From: Cyclobacteriaceae bacterium
GTDB taxonomy: Bacteria; Bacteroidota; Bacteroidia; Cytophagales; Cyclobacteriaceae
Length of the DNA stretch: 64,000 bases
Assembly: GCA_016787645.1 (NCBI GenBank)
Contig: JAEUUF010000015.1
Span: 124,001-188,000, forward strand
Reading direction: 5' to 3'
Below are positions 17,840 to 26,641 of the stretch, one piece after another. Made by a program: the position numbers and the translations under genes. The first letter of the stretch is position 1. Each line of letters starts with the position of its first letter. Under the pieces are notes generated by a model. The model was not told where the DNA came from and searched no databases. It saw only the letters and a program-made list of their open reading frames with translations.

Positions 17840-19030
17840 ATGAAGGCATTGAACCGCTGTCTCATCCTTTTATTGTTTCTTTCCGTCGCCATCCCACTTA
17901 CTGCGTGGGCCCAGCAGGACGAGTACTATGTTACGATTGGAGTATTTGCCATTAAGGACAATGCCATTCGCTACACCACCAAAGCCAACAAGGCGGGATT
18001 CAGTGCCCAATACGCGATAAACACCAAGAATCATAACTACTACTACGTATATCTCCTTCAGACCGCGGAACGCAGGAAGGCGGTATCCTTCATGCTGAAG
18101 GTCAGGGCGGAATCAGAATACAAAGACGCCTGGATTTTTATAGGACACCTTGGCGTAGACCAGGTCGCTGAAGAAAAACCAGCCGAGCAGCCCGTCACAC
18201 CGGCAGTTACGCCCGTGGTAGCCCCGGTTGTGGCACCTATTGTGGCCGAAGATAAGCCGGCTGACGTGACGCCCGTCAAGAAGGATTCAGTAGTCGAAGT
18301 GAAAGTGCCAGCCAAGCGCGTAGTAAAAGGAAAGTTGTTCATGTTTAAGTTCATCAATGCCGAAAATGGAAATGAAATCAGGGGAGAAGTTCATTTCTCT
18401 GAATCGAAAAAGGCAACCCAGTATCAGGCATTCAAGGCAGATGAGGCGATCGATCTTCCGGCACCAAAGAATTCGGCTGGATTGTACTATATCAATACCA
18501 TCGCCCCCGGTTACAAACCGCTGCTCACACCCTTTAATTACAAAGACCCGCTTCCCGTCTCTTCAGGCACAGGTCCTGAAGGTGAAATCATCATTCCCCT
18601 CAGCCTCGAACGTGCCAAGCGCGGCGATTATATTGAATTCAACAACGTAAGTTTCTACCGGAACTCCGTCGTGCTTCACCCCCAGTCAGAAATGGAACTG
18701 ATGGGATTGGCGGACTTGATGAAAGAACACAAAGATTACCAGGTTCGCATTCATGGTCACTGCAATGGTACCGAGGACAGGGATATCATTACTCTTGGAA
18801 CGAGCACCAAGTTTTTTGAAAGCGACCCTACCAATGTCAAGAAGAGAGCTTCCGCCAAAGAACTCACGGAACTTCGTGCCGAAGCAGTAAAACGCTACCT
18901 CGTTGGCCAGGGCGTCGAAGAAGACCGAATCAAGGTGAAAGGCGAAGGCGGTAAATTAATGGTGTATCCGCAAAACAGCGTTTATGCCAACTACAACGAC
19001 CGGGTTGAAATCGAGATCACCCGGCACTGA
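17840..19030 (+). CDS. Exported SPOR-like / OmpA C-terminal domain protein (paralog 2)
   Basis: Start ATG at 17840 gives a signal peptide (MKALNRCLILLLF...AWAQ). 396 residues: SPOR-like segment (about 24-110, TIGVFAIKDNAIRY and NYYYVYLLQTAE), a low-complexity Pro/Val/Ala linker (about 115-150), a carboxypeptidase-regulatory-like beta domain (about 165-265, FKFINAENGNEIRGEV), then an OmpA-type domain (about 270-396). The OmpA signature reads GHCN instead of GHTD and carries a roughly 27-residue insertion before LTELRA, as in paralog 1. A TATCTTCG box at 17808-17815 is one mismatch from the -7 consensus. Envelope location is inferred. Confidence 0.84.
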   Translation: MKALNRCLILLLFLSVAIPLTAWAQQDEYYVTIGVFAIKDNAIRYTTKANKAGFSAQYAINTKNHNYYYVYLLQTAERRKAVSFMLKVRAESEYKDAWIFIGHLGVDQVAEEKPAEQPVTPAVTPVVAPVVAPIVAEDKPADVTPVKKDSVVEVKVPAKRVVKGKLFMFKFINAENGNEIRGEVHFSESKKATQYQAFKADEAIDLPAPKNSAGLYYINTIAPGYKPLLTPFNYKDPLPVSSGTGPEGEIIIPLSLERAKRGDYIEFNNVSFYRNSVVLHPQSEMELMGLADLMKEHKDYQVRIHGHCNGTEDRDIITLGTSTKFFESDPTNVKKRASAKELTELRAEAVKRYLVGQGVEEDRIKVKGEGGKLMVYPQNSVYANYNDRVEIEITRH

Positions 19031-19033
19031 TCG

Positions 19034-20404
19034 TCAGTTCATCATCGCTTTGAGGATGTCATGCTGGGTGATGATATGCACCCGGTCCTGATCATCTCGC
19101 ACCAACAAGGCGCGGTTGCTCTTGTTCAGCATGGACGATAGTACATCGAGGGTTGTGCCCTGGGCCACAAATTGCATCGGTTTGTCCATGAGGTCTCCCA
19201 CCTTGCTCTCGGTTGCTTTTGGGTCGCTGATGATTTTCTCCAGCAGGTTGGCTGAGGCAATGCTTCCCACAAACTCCTCCTTGTCTACTACTGGGACCTG
19301 ATCAACGCCTTGCTGGTTCATGATCCGGATGGCCTCACCAATCAGTGCATTCCGGTCAACTGTAAATAGCCCGTTCTTGTCCTTGCGACGCGAAATGATG
19401 TCGCGGGCAGAAGCAAACGTACGCTCTTCCAGGAACCCATGATCCTTCATCCAGTTGTCGTTATACACCTTGTTGAGGTAGCGCGTACCATGGTCAGGGA
19501 GAAGTACGACCATCAGGTCATCTTTCTTCAGATTTACCCGGGCATACTCCAGTGCCCCGTGGATGGCAGATCCGCTGCTCCACCCCACGAAGAGACCTTC
19601 TTCCCGGCTAAGCCGGCGGGCAGCGATGGCGCCGTCTTTGTCAGTGACCTTGATAAATTGATCAATGACATCAAAGTCGACGTTTTTGGGAAGAATGTCT
19701 TCACCGAAACCCTCCGTGAGGTAGGGGTAGATTTCATTCCGGTCAAAAATGCCGGTCTCCTTGTACTTTTTGAACACGGAACCGTAGGTGTCGATACCCA
19801 CGGTTACCAGTTTCGGATTTTGTTCCTTGAGGTACCGGGCGGTCCCGCACATGGAGCCGCCGGTGCCCACCGTAGCGGCATAATGAGTGATACGTCCACC
19901 GGTCTGTTTCCAGATTTCGGGCCCCGTCGTTTCGTAGTGCGCCGCGGCATTGGAAGGATTATCGTATTGATTGGGGTAATAGGAATTCGGTATTTCCTTG
20001 TTGAGTTTTCGTGCTACCGAATAGTATGACCTTGGATCGTCGGGTTCGACATTGGTAGGACATACAACCACTTCGGCTCCAACTGCTTTTAAGATGTTGA
20101 TTTTCTCCTGGGACTGCTTGTCTGCCATGGTAAAGATGCAGTGATAACCCTTGGCAACGGCCGCCAAAGCCAGTCCCATCCCGGTATTGCCAGACGTACC
20201 CTCAATGATGGTTCCGCCCGGTTTCAGGACCCCGGCCTTTTCGGCGTCTTCGATCATTTTGATCGCCATTCGGTCTTTGGTCGAATTACCTGGATTGAAA
20301 TATTCTACTTTGACCAGGATCGTACCTGGTATCCCTTTCGACATCCGGTTGAGTCGTACCATGGGGGTGTTCCCGATGGTTTCTACAATGGAGTTATAGA
20401 TCAT
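19034..20404 (-). CDS. cbs: Cystathionine beta-synthase (PLP domain plus CBS-domain pair)
   Basis: 456 residues. The N-terminal fold-type II PLP domain has Lys43 in NPGNSTKDR, the phosphate-binding loop EGTSGNTGMG and VGTGGSMCG; the C-terminal part (about 345-456) is a tandem CBS-domain module that usually senses adenosyl ligands. The domain layout matches eukaryotic-type cystathionine beta-synthase without the heme-binding N-terminus. Cysteine synthase would be the alternative, but plain cysteine synthases lack CBS domains. Converges with the OmpA paralog, only 3 bases apart. A TACCTTTG box lies just upstream. Confidence 0.85.
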   Translation of the reverse strand: MIYNSIVETIGNTPMVRLNRMSKGIPGTILVKVEYFNPGNSTKDRMAIKMIEDAEKAGVLKPGGTIIEGTSGNTGMGLALAAVAKGYHCIFTMADKQSQEKINILKAVGAEVVVCPTNVEPDDPRSYYSVARKLNKEIPNSYYPNQYDNPSNAAAHYETTGPEIWKQTGGRITHYAATVGTGGSMCGTARYLKEQNPKLVTVGIDTYGSVFKKYKETGIFDRNEIYPYLTEGFGEDILPKNVDFDVIDQFIKVTDKDGAIAARRLSREEGLFVGWSSGSAIHGALEYARVNLKKDDLMVVLLPDHGTRYLNKVYNDNWMKDHGFLEERTFASARDIISRRKDKNGLFTVDRNALIGEAIRIMNQQGVDQVPVVDKEEFVGSIASANLLEKIISDPKATESKVGDLMDKPMQFVAQGTTLDVLSSMLNKSNRALLVRDDQDRVHIITQHDILKAMMN

Positions 20405-20423
20405 GGTGAATCGATTCTGCCCG

Positions 20424-20431
20424 CAAAGGTA
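20424..20431 (-). promoter_or_regulatory. Candidate -7 box for the cystathionine beta-synthase gene
   Basis: TACCTTTG on the minus strand matches TAnnTTTG and ends 20 bases before the ATG at 20404, inside the 44-base gap after pyrB. No convincing -33 TTTG was found. Confidence 0.42.
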
Positions 20432-20448
20432 AGAAACTCCCCCTGAGA

Positions 20449-21375
20449 TCAGGAGGTGGTTCCTGCAAGGAGGTACATCACGGCCATTCGGACGGCAACA
20501 CCGTTTTCAACCTGGTCCAGTATGATCGAATGGTGGGAATCTGCCGCATCGCTACTCAGTTCAACGCCCCGGTTGATGGGTCCCGGGTGCATGAGAAGTA
20601 TCGGCTTCTTCAGCGTGTCGAGTGTTTTGCGGTTGATACCATAATAAAGCGAGTACTCCCGCAAGGAAGGAAAATACTTCAACTGTTGCCGTTCGAGCTG
20701 GATGCGAAGCACATTGGCCACGTCACACCAGGCGAGGGCCTTGTGTAAATCGAGTTCTACCTTGACGCCTATTTTTCCAATGAATTTGGGGAGCAAGGTG
20801 GGAGGGCCGCACACCATAACTTCGGCCCCCAGTTTGTTCAAAGCGAAAATGTTGGAAAGAGCCACCCTGGAATGGAGAATATCCCCGATGATCGCCACCT
20901 TCTTACCAGCCACTCCCTTCAGCTTCTCACGAATGCTGTAGGCATCGAGCAGGGCCTGGGTGGGGTGCTCATGGGTTCCGTCGCCGGCGTTGATAATGTT
21001 AGCTTTGATATGGCGGGAGAGGAAATGCGGCGCCCCTGCGCTGGCATGGCGCATAACAATCATGTCCACTTTCATGGCCAGGATATTGTTGACCGTATCC
21101 AGCAGGGTTTCACCTTTCTTTACCGAACTGGTGGAGGCCGAGAAATTGATGACATCGGCGGAGAGGCGTTTCTGAGCCAACTCGAATGAAAGCCGCGTGC
21201 GTGTCGAATTCTCAAAGAAAACGTTGGCGATCGTTACGTCGCGGAGGGAGGGAACCTTCTTAATGGGCCGGTTGATTACCTCCTTGAAATTATCCGCAGT
21301 TTCGAAAATGAGTTCAATATCTTCGGTGGTGATATTTTTTATTCCCAGCAGGTGGGGTTGACTCAGCCGCGGCAT
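20449..21375 (-). CDS. pyrB: Aspartate carbamoyltransferase, catalytic subunit
   Basis: Forms carbamoyl-aspartate in de novo pyrimidine synthesis. 308 residues with the carbamoyl-phosphate loop [12 protein letters not shown], the [12 protein letters not shown] motif, RHAS-type segment [10 protein letters not shown] and the aspartate-binding [10 protein letters not shown]. No pyrI regulatory gene is adjacent. Lies 4 bases downstream of pyrR in the same direction, as in the classical pyrR-pyrB pairing of Gram-positives. Confidence 0.95.
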   Translation of the reverse strand: MPRLSQPHLLGIKNITTEDIELIFETADNFKEVINRPIKKVPSLRDVTIANVFFENSTRTRLSFELAQKRLSADVINFSASTSSVKKGETLLDTVNNILAMKVDMIVMRHASAGAPHFLSRHIKANIINAGDGTHEHPTQALLDAYSIREKLKGVAGKKVAIIGDILHSRVALSNIFALNKLGAEVMVCGPPTLLPKFIGKIGVKVELDLHKALAWCDVANVLRIQLERQQLKYFPSLREYSLYYGINRKTLDTLKKPILLMHPGPINRGVELSSDAADSHHSIILDQVENGVAVRMAVMYLLAGTTS

Positions 21376-21379
21376 AATT

Positions 21380-21919
21380 TCATTCTTTATTGATTAGCCA
21401 AATCCTGTTGTGTTGGTGGTCGCTGTCCATTTCAACGAGCACTTTTTGCGTATCAAGCGTGTTCACATACTGGCCCACGTAGTTAGCTGAAATGGGCAGT
21501 TCGCGGGTGCGTCGTCGATCGATAAGGACGAGCAGTTCTACTTTTTCGGGCCGTCCAAAGGCGATCATAGCATCGAGCGCGGCACGAACGGTGCGGCCCG
21601 TATACAGCACATCGTCAATAAGTATTACCTGCTTTCCTTCGATCAAAAAGGGTACGCGGGTTTCGCTGGCTTTTGGGGGTTCTTCCCGGCGGCGGAAATC
21701 ATCACGGTGAAAAGTGGCATCCAGGTAGCCCAGGGGAACATCCTTATCCAGGGCCTGGGAAAGTTTTTCGCGAATTCGCTCGGCGAGGAAAATACCACGA
21801 GGTTGTAGCCCGAGGAGAACAGTGGAGTCAAATGCTCCATGGTTTTCAATCAATTCCTGACACAACCGGTCAATCGTCACACGGAGGAGATCGGAGTCAA
21901 GAATGAGTTTTTTCTGCAT
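21380..21919 (-). CDS. pyrR: PyrR: pyrimidine regulator / uracil phosphoribosyltransferase
   Basis: 179 residues from the ATG at 21919. Phosphoribosyltransferase fold with the PRPP motif [13 protein letters not shown], the PyrR-type [11 protein letters not shown] stretch and [13 protein letters not shown]. The frame is open to 21931, but a perfect promoter -7 box overlaps that position, so 21919 is the start. In Gram-positives PyrR binds pyr mRNA leaders; here the predicted 5' UTR is almost absent, so there is no room for a PyrR-controlled attenuator in front of its own operon. It may act as UPRTase or at another site. Confidence 0.9.
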   Translation of the reverse strand: MQKKLILDSDLLRVTIDRLCQELIENHGAFDSTVLLGLQPRGIFLAERIREKLSQALDKDVPLGYLDATFHRDDFRRREEPPKASETRVPFLIEGKQVILIDDVLYTGRTVRAALDAMIAFGRPEKVELLVLIDRRRTRELPISANYVGQYVNTLDTQKVLVEMDSDHQHNRIWLINKE

Positions 21920-21928
21920 GCCTGGCCG

Positions 21929-21936
21929 CAAATATA
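21929..21936 (-). promoter_or_regulatory. Candidate -7 box for pyrR-pyrB
   Basis: TATATTTG on the minus strand, a perfect TAnnTTTG match, ending 9 bases before the pyrR ATG at 21919. Transcription would start within a few bases of the start codon, giving a nearly leaderless message. Confidence 0.5.
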
Positions 21937-21963
21937 GCGGTTTCCGGTTGTCGGCCGGGTGGA

Positions 21964-23472
21964 CTAGCGGTAAGTAATTTTGTTGATGAAGAAAACTTGC
22001 CGGTACCCTTTGCGCCGGCTTTTGAGGGTCTGGATTCCAGAAGCATAAAAATAGTTGCCGTACCAGGCGTCAAGACGTTCGGTATGCTCATCTTCCTTGT
22101 CCAGTTCTTCGTCGAATCCGGCAGAGGGCATGGGTTCTTCCGCCTTTCCTTCGAGCACGTTGTCATTTTTTATGATCTTCGTCCGGATTGTATTGTCGAA
22201 GAGATACATCAGCAGGATGCGTTGATCTTCTGCCTGTACTCGTACAAACTGTTGGAGTTGAAAGGTTTTAATGTCATTGATTTCAAAACTGTTGTCCCAG
22301 GAAAGCAGGCCATTCTTTTTGAATCCGATGACCACCGCATGCGTGTACCGATACCCGTCGAAGATCCGTTCGGTGCGGGCCTGGGGGTTATAGTACCGGG
22401 GGTAAGTGTAGTGGGGATAAAACGCCTCACCCACCAGTAGCAACTCGTTGTTGTGGTCAATGAGGTCGTGTACCAGCAGGCGATAGTTGAATTTAAGTTT
22501 CTTGCCTTTAATAGTGCGTCGTTCAATCCGATCCTTAACCCGTTGTTGCCTGCGGGCTCTCATATAGCTGAAGAAGTTTTTGAGTTCCGCAAAATTGTAG
22601 TACTGAATCGTATACCCCCCGATGGGATCAATGGTTGCGACGAAAACACCCCGTGAATATTCCGTGAAGCGTCCATAAATGCCCGCCACTACCTGCCGAC
22701 CATCGGGGAGTTTCATAGATCTTCCGAAAAGCAGGTGCTTGTCTTCGTCAGGCTGAAGAATAGTTGTTCGAAGAAGTTCTCCCTCGTTGTCATAGGTGCG
22801 GATCCACAAGGCTCTTCGCTTCTCAAAATTCCGTGAGCTAACAATAATATCTATGGTGCCATCGGGCAGGAGTTTGATCTGATTCAGTTCTCCCGGTGAA
22901 TTAAAAAAACCCGGAAGGATGCGAGACGTCTGAAGGGTAAAGTTGTAGTAAAGCACCAGGGGCCGACTGTTAAAATAACCTCCAATCAAGGCGGCTTTTG
23001 GAGTGACCACTAACTCAGCCGGGTAAAAAGGGATGATGTTTTTCACCTGGAACACTTTGTATCCACCATTGGCCTGGTTGATGCCGACAATGACGAAATC
23101 CTTGCCCACATAAGCTGGATCCTTCAGTAACATGTAGAAGATGTTTCCTGAGGATTTCGATTGTATCACGTCCAGCTTCTTGCTCACAGGGATGACGCCT
23201 TCCCAGTTTTGACGGAGGGAAGTGTCTAGTTTGATGAGTTCAAATTGATCATCTTTTTTACCGGGCACCCGTCGGTAAACCATTATGCCGTTTGCGCCGA
23301 GGTTTGCTGCGGTATACCGGGGCTCATCGCGTTGCTGACGTTTAATTTCGAAACGGGCTGATTGGGTCACCTGTGCGGCCAGCGGCACCGTCCAAGTCAC
23401 CACCAATACCAGCGGGAGCAGCTTAGAAGTCCAGCCGGTTAACATAGAATACATAGCGCGATTCAACTTCAT
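21964..23472 (-). CDS. Exported protein of unknown function, tandem paralog B
   Basis: 502 residues with an N-terminal signal peptide ending around PLAAQ (residue 33). I do not recognise a domain. The body is strand-rich with regularly spaced short motifs such as IGGYFNS, ILPGFF, VAGIYG and a Tyr/Pro-rich loop (HYTYPRYYNPQ), and it ends WYGNYFYASG...YRQVFFINK. These correspond in order to motifs of the gene just upstream, so the two are diverged tandem duplicates. The start is uncertain: ATG at 23472 overlaps the upstream gene by 50 bases; ATGs at 23454 and 23445 keep the signal peptide and shorten the overlap. Probably periplasmic or surface-associated; a beta-propeller-like fold is a guess. 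Confidence 0.78.
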   Translation of the reverse strand: MKLNRAMYSMLTGWTSKLLPLVLVVTWTVPLAAQVTQSARFEIKRQQRDEPRYTAANLGANGIMVYRRVPGKKDDQFELIKLDTSLRQNWEGVIPVSKKLDVIQSKSSGNIFYMLLKDPAYVGKDFVIVGINQANGGYKVFQVKNIIPFYPAELVVTPKAALIGGYFNSRPLVLYYNFTLQTSRILPGFFNSPGELNQIKLLPDGTIDIIVSSRNFEKRRALWIRTYDNEGELLRTTILQPDEDKHLLFGRSMKLPDGRQVVAGIYGRFTEYSRGVFVATIDPIGGYTIQYYNFAELKNFFSYMRARRQQRVKDRIERRTIKGKKLKFNYRLLVHDLIDHNNELLLVGEAFYPHYTYPRYYNPQARTERIFDGYRYTHAVVIGFKKNGLLSWDNSFEINDIKTFQLQQFVRVQAEDQRILLMYLFDNTIRTKIIKNDNVLEGKAEEPMPSAGFDEELDKEDEHTERLDAWYGNYFYASGIQTLKSRRKGYRQVFFINKITYR

Positions 23473-24991
23473 TATTCAGGGTGGCTTTCACTCTGCGGTA
23501 TCCCCAGGCATAAAAGTGCTGGCCGAACCAAAAGCGCAGACCGCCTTCGTCCTCCTCATCTTTGAGCACGTCCTCAGGTTGTAGCAGTTGGACGGTAGTT
23601 TTTTCTGGTGTGGGTCGAATCAGGGGATCACTGGATTCGGACTGATAGACAATATCCGTCTTGTATTTGTAGGCAAGAAGGATAGAATCCTTGCGGAGAA
23701 TAAAGTCGCCAGTTTGGTCGAGGATAGGACGCCGCACATCATCAAACTTGAGCGTCGCGCCCTCCGGCATTGCCGTGGGTGAGGAAAATCGGAGCACAAG
23801 CGACTCAATCATCTTCACTTCTGAATTCCGCGTAGCCTCCGGGTAGTAGGGATTGTCGTAGATGCCCGAACGGTTGGGGTAACCCGCCGAACTATACGGG
23901 TAGTAAAGACTATTCCAGGCTGGATTTCCGTAGGGATAGTAATTCACATGACTGGGCGGATGAAACACCTCAGCGAAAAGGAAATAACTTGTGCCGATTT
24001 CCTCCAGGCGGATCGGGAGCAGGCTGGCTTTAAAGTTGGGAACCTTTCCCTGTGATTTCTCTCTCGCAATCTTGCTCTGAACTTTACGTGCTTTCTTTTC
24101 CGGGAGGTAATCCAAAAAGTGAGAGATGGATCCCAGGTCAGTGTAGACGATCGGCTGATCGCGAAACGGGTCAGCCACCAGCGAGTAGAATCCGAGCGCA
24201 TCATTTGCATTACCCTCCCCATATGTGCCGGCAATCATCAATTCATCGTGGATCAGCCGACTGGTCATCCCAGAACGGATCTTGTAGCGCTCGTCCACGT
24301 CCACCACATCTTCCAATAGGAGGTTGCCCTCTGGATCGTACGTCCGAAGCAGGAGACGCTGATGATCAGCGCGGCGTTTTTCGAGCAGCAGCACATTAAA
24401 ACTGTTGTTCGAATTGGCCCTGAGATCCAATAGCGAAATGTCTTTTGTGAATAGTCCAGGCAGGACTTTGGGGTGGTCACTCGTATGATCATACAGGAGA
24501 ATGGCCGCTTCACTATTGATATACCCGCCGAACAAGGCCGTTGTTCCAGCCACGGTAAAGTGAGTCAACTGAAAATTCAGATCGAACCGCACTTTGTCCA
24601 ACTGGTTGGTGGACCTTCTGAAATCCAGGACTGCCAATTGAAAATTCAGATACGTGGTTTGGGATTCACGGAAGAGGAGATAAAGTGTACCCGGTACGTG
24701 CTCAAACCCAACCAGGTTTAGTCGGGTGTCGAGGTCGAGTTCGGTGGACCAGTACTTGGTGAGTGTAGTGTCGACCAGGTCGACTTGCCATTTTTTGTTC
24801 CCTTGTGCAAACTTCTGCAGGTCGCGAACCAAGGCAAGTCCTTCCGTTCCCATGGAGATGATGTCATAAGGCTTGTCGGCCGCCTTGCCGGGTATTTCCA
24901 ACCGGTAGGTTTGCCGCAATTGTGCATGAGAGCGGGCACATACGGAAGCCATGAGCCCTGCACAAAGTAGCCAGGTAGGAAAAGAGGTCAA
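23423..24991 (-). CDS. Exported protein of unknown function, tandem paralog A
   Basis: 522 residues. A TTG start at 24991, overlapping the EVE gene stop as TTGA, is the only one that preserves the full signal peptide (MTSFPTWLLCAGL...SHAQ); the first in-frame ATG falls inside it. Unknown family. Shared with paralog B in the same order: FGGYINS, VLPGLF, LLLRTYD, IAGTYG, FAEVFHPP, a Tyr/Pro/Asn-rich loop (YYPYGNPAWNSLYYPY) and the ending WFGQHFYAWG...RYVFYVNR. Strand-rich with no transmembrane segment apart from the signal peptide. Translation coupled to the upstream EVE gene. Confidence 0.78.
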   Translation of the reverse strand: MTSFPTWLLCAGLMASVCARSHAQLRQTYRLEIPGKAADKPYDIISMGTEGLALVRDLQKFAQGNKKWQVDLVDTTLTKYWSTELDLDTRLNLVGFEHVPGTLYLLFRESQTTYLNFQLAVLDFRRSTNQLDKVRFDLNFQLTHFTVAGTTALFGGYINSEAAILLYDHTSDHPKVLPGLFTKDISLLDLRANSNNSFNVLLLEKRRADHQRLLLRTYDPEGNLLLEDVVDVDERYKIRSGMTSRLIHDELMIAGTYGEGNANDALGFYSLVADPFRDQPIVYTDLGSISHFLDYLPEKKARKVQSKIAREKSQGKVPNFKASLLPIRLEEIGTSYFLFAEVFHPPSHVNYYPYGNPAWNSLYYPYSSAGYPNRSGIYDNPYYPEATRNSEVKMIESLVLRFSSPTAMPEGATLKFDDVRRPILDQTGDFILRKDSILLAYKYKTDIVYQSESSDPLIRPTPEKTTVQLLQPEDVLKDEEDEGGLRFWFGQHFYAWGYRRVKATLNNEVESRYVFYVNRLDF

Positions 24992-25392
24992 GGGTTGGTG
25001 CTTAGCTCAAGAATATACTGAAACTCTTCCCGGGAAACAGGTTGGACAGACAATCGTGCGGCTCGAACGAGGACCATCTTTTGCAGCGCTTTGTCCTGCT
25101 TGATTTGGGCCAGGCTCACCAGCTTTTTAAGGGCTTTGTCCGGGGCCAGGTCTACGGCGACCCATGCTGGGCTCTTTGGTTCGGGGTAAGGGTCCTTGGT
25201 GACCAGGGCAATTCCAACGATGGCCTTTTGATCGCCCGTATGGTATATGAAAGCGCGGTCGCCCTTGGCCATTGCGTTAAGGTTCTTGCGGGCCTGGAAG
25301 TTGCGTACGCCATCCCAAACTCCTTTTTTTTCCTTCACCAGGTCTTCCCATGAATAGGTTTCCGGTTCTGTCTTGAGCAGCCAGTAATTCAT
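24988..25392 (-). CDS. EVE-domain protein
   Basis: 134 residues from the ATG at 25392, exactly one EVE domain (PUA-like fold): MNYWLLKTEPETYSWEDL at the start, GVWDGVRNFQARKNL, AFIYHTG and the GIA...DPYPEP strand pair. EVE/YTH-like domains bind modified bases in nucleic acids. The open frame extends 66 codons upstream, but that part lacks similarity to the family and overlaps the promoter region of the divergent glycosyltransferase. It heads the transcript with the two exported paralogs, which may be only a convenience of gene packing. Confidence 0.87.
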   Translation of the reverse strand: MNYWLLKTEPETYSWEDLVKEKKGVWDGVRNFQARKNLNAMAKGDRAFIYHTGDQKAIVGIALVTKDPYPEPKSPAWVAVDLAPDKALKKLVSLAQIKQDKALQKMVLVRAARLSVQPVSREEFQYILELSTNP

Positions 25393-25480
25393 AAGCATTA
25401 AATCAACTTCTAAAGTAGCAATTTGGTTTCTATACGAGGAGAAATCAGTACCCCCGGTCAGGGGATTATCAGGCAAAGCG

Positions 25481-25488
25481 TACCTTTG
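25481..25488 (+). promoter_or_regulatory. Candidate -7 box for the family 9 glycosyltransferase
   Basis: TACCTTTG, a perfect TAnnTTTG match, ending 13 bases before the ATG at 25502. No clear -33 element. Confidence 0.45.
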
Positions 25489-25501
25489 AATAACCCTGGC
25501 C

Positions 25502-26509
25502 ATGAAGATACTCATCCTTCGGTTTTCCTCCATAGGCGATATTGTTCTCACCACGCCCGTTATCCGTACGGTGAAGACGCAACTGGACAAGGCGGAGGTT
25601 CATTATGCGACAAAGGTCCAGTATAAGGCTCTGTTTGAGGCGAACCCCTACGTCGACAAAATGCACTACCTGGGGGAGAGCATGCGTGAATTGATTTTCG
25701 AGTTGAACCAGGAGCGGTTTGACTACGTCATTGACCTTCATCACAACCTAAGGACGCTGCGCATCAAACGAGCGCTTGGTGTTCCGGCCTTCAGCTACAA
25801 CAAACTCAACATTGAGAAGTGGCTGATGGTCAATCTGAAGATCAACAAGCTGCCCAATCTTCACCTTGTAGACCGCTACATGAAGACGGTTGAATCATTG
25901 GGTGTGCATATGGATGCACTTGGGCTGGATTACTTCATCCCTGAGAAGGACGAAGTTCCCGCAGAGTGGCTCCCGGATGGATTTCGGGACGAGTTTGTAG
26001 TGTATGCCATTGGCGCCCAGCATGGAACCAAGAGACTACCCGTTGAAAAGATGATTGAACTCTGTGACCGGATCAACAAGCCGGTCCTGTTGTTGGGCGG
26101 GCCGGAAGATGCCGAGCGTGCAGAAGAAGTCAGTCGTTTCTTTAGTCGAGCCGGTGAAACAGAAGAACGAAGTGATGCACTCCGACGGCTGAACAAGAAG
26201 ACGATTGTTTATAGTGGTTGTGGCAAATTCAATCTCAACCAGTCGGCAAGTTTGGTAAAGCAGGCCCGGTATGTGTTCACCCACGATACCGGTCTCATGC
26301 ATATCGCGGCGGCATTCAAGAGGGAGATCTTCAGCCTGTGGGGAAACACCATTCCGGCATTTGGCATGTACCCCTACCGTACCAAGTTTACCGTACTCGA
26401 AAACAACCGGATTTCCTGCCGCCCCTGCTCCAAAATCGGATTCGAGAAGTGTCCAAAAGGTCACTTTAAGTGCATGAAGGAAATGACCTTGGACTTCTAC
26501 CTGCCTTAA
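25502..26509 (+). CDS. Glycosyltransferase family 9 (ADP-heptose:LPS heptosyltransferase type)
   Basis: 335 residues, GT-B fold. MKILILRFSSIGDIVLTTPVI is the classical heptosyltransferase N-terminus, and FVTHD-type FTHDTGLMHIAAAFK plus LWGNT near the C-terminus are the donor-binding motifs. The tail carries a Cys-rich segment (CRPCSKIG, KCPKG, KCM) as in many Bacteroidota members. Cytoplasmic face of the inner membrane, adding a sugar to the lipopolysaccharide core; the actual sugar is unknown. Divergent from the EVE gene. Confidence 0.9.
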   Translation: MKILILRFSSIGDIVLTTPVIRTVKTQLDKAEVHYATKVQYKALFEANPYVDKMHYLGESMRELIFELNQERFDYVIDLHHNLRTLRIKRALGVPAFSYNKLNIEKWLMVNLKINKLPNLHLVDRYMKTVESLGVHMDALGLDYFIPEKDEVPAEWLPDGFRDEFVVYAIGAQHGTKRLPVEKMIELCDRINKPVLLLGGPEDAERAEEVSRFFSRAGETEERSDALRRLNKKTIVYSGCGKFNLNQSASLVKQARYVFTHDTGLMHIAAAFKREIFSLWGNTIPAFGMYPYRTKFTVLENNRISCRPCSKIGFEKCPKGHFKCMKEMTLDFYLP

Positions 26510-26641
26510 GATCCGGGAGACCCCCTCTTACCAATGGTCTGATCAGGGTATGAATGTAAGTTTTTCTTTGTTTTTGCCCTTTTTTGGGCATAATAACCCG
26601 GCTGAAACTGGTTAATTTGCATTTTGACAAAGTACGCCCCT

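Noticed and set aside
23423-23472. Frameshift or gene split between the two exported paralogs
   Set aside because: Each protein has its own signal peptide and its own complete C-terminal motif, so these are two genes with a 50-base or shorter overlap, not one broken gene.
25393-25590. 66-codon N-terminal extension of the EVE-domain protein
   Set aside because: EVE homology begins exactly at the ATG at 25392; the upstream part overlaps the start and promoter of the divergent glycosyltransferase.
26575-26590. GCCC-TTTTTT-GGGC hairpin as a terminator after the GT9 gene
   Set aside because: The stem is only five base pairs and no T tract follows on either strand.
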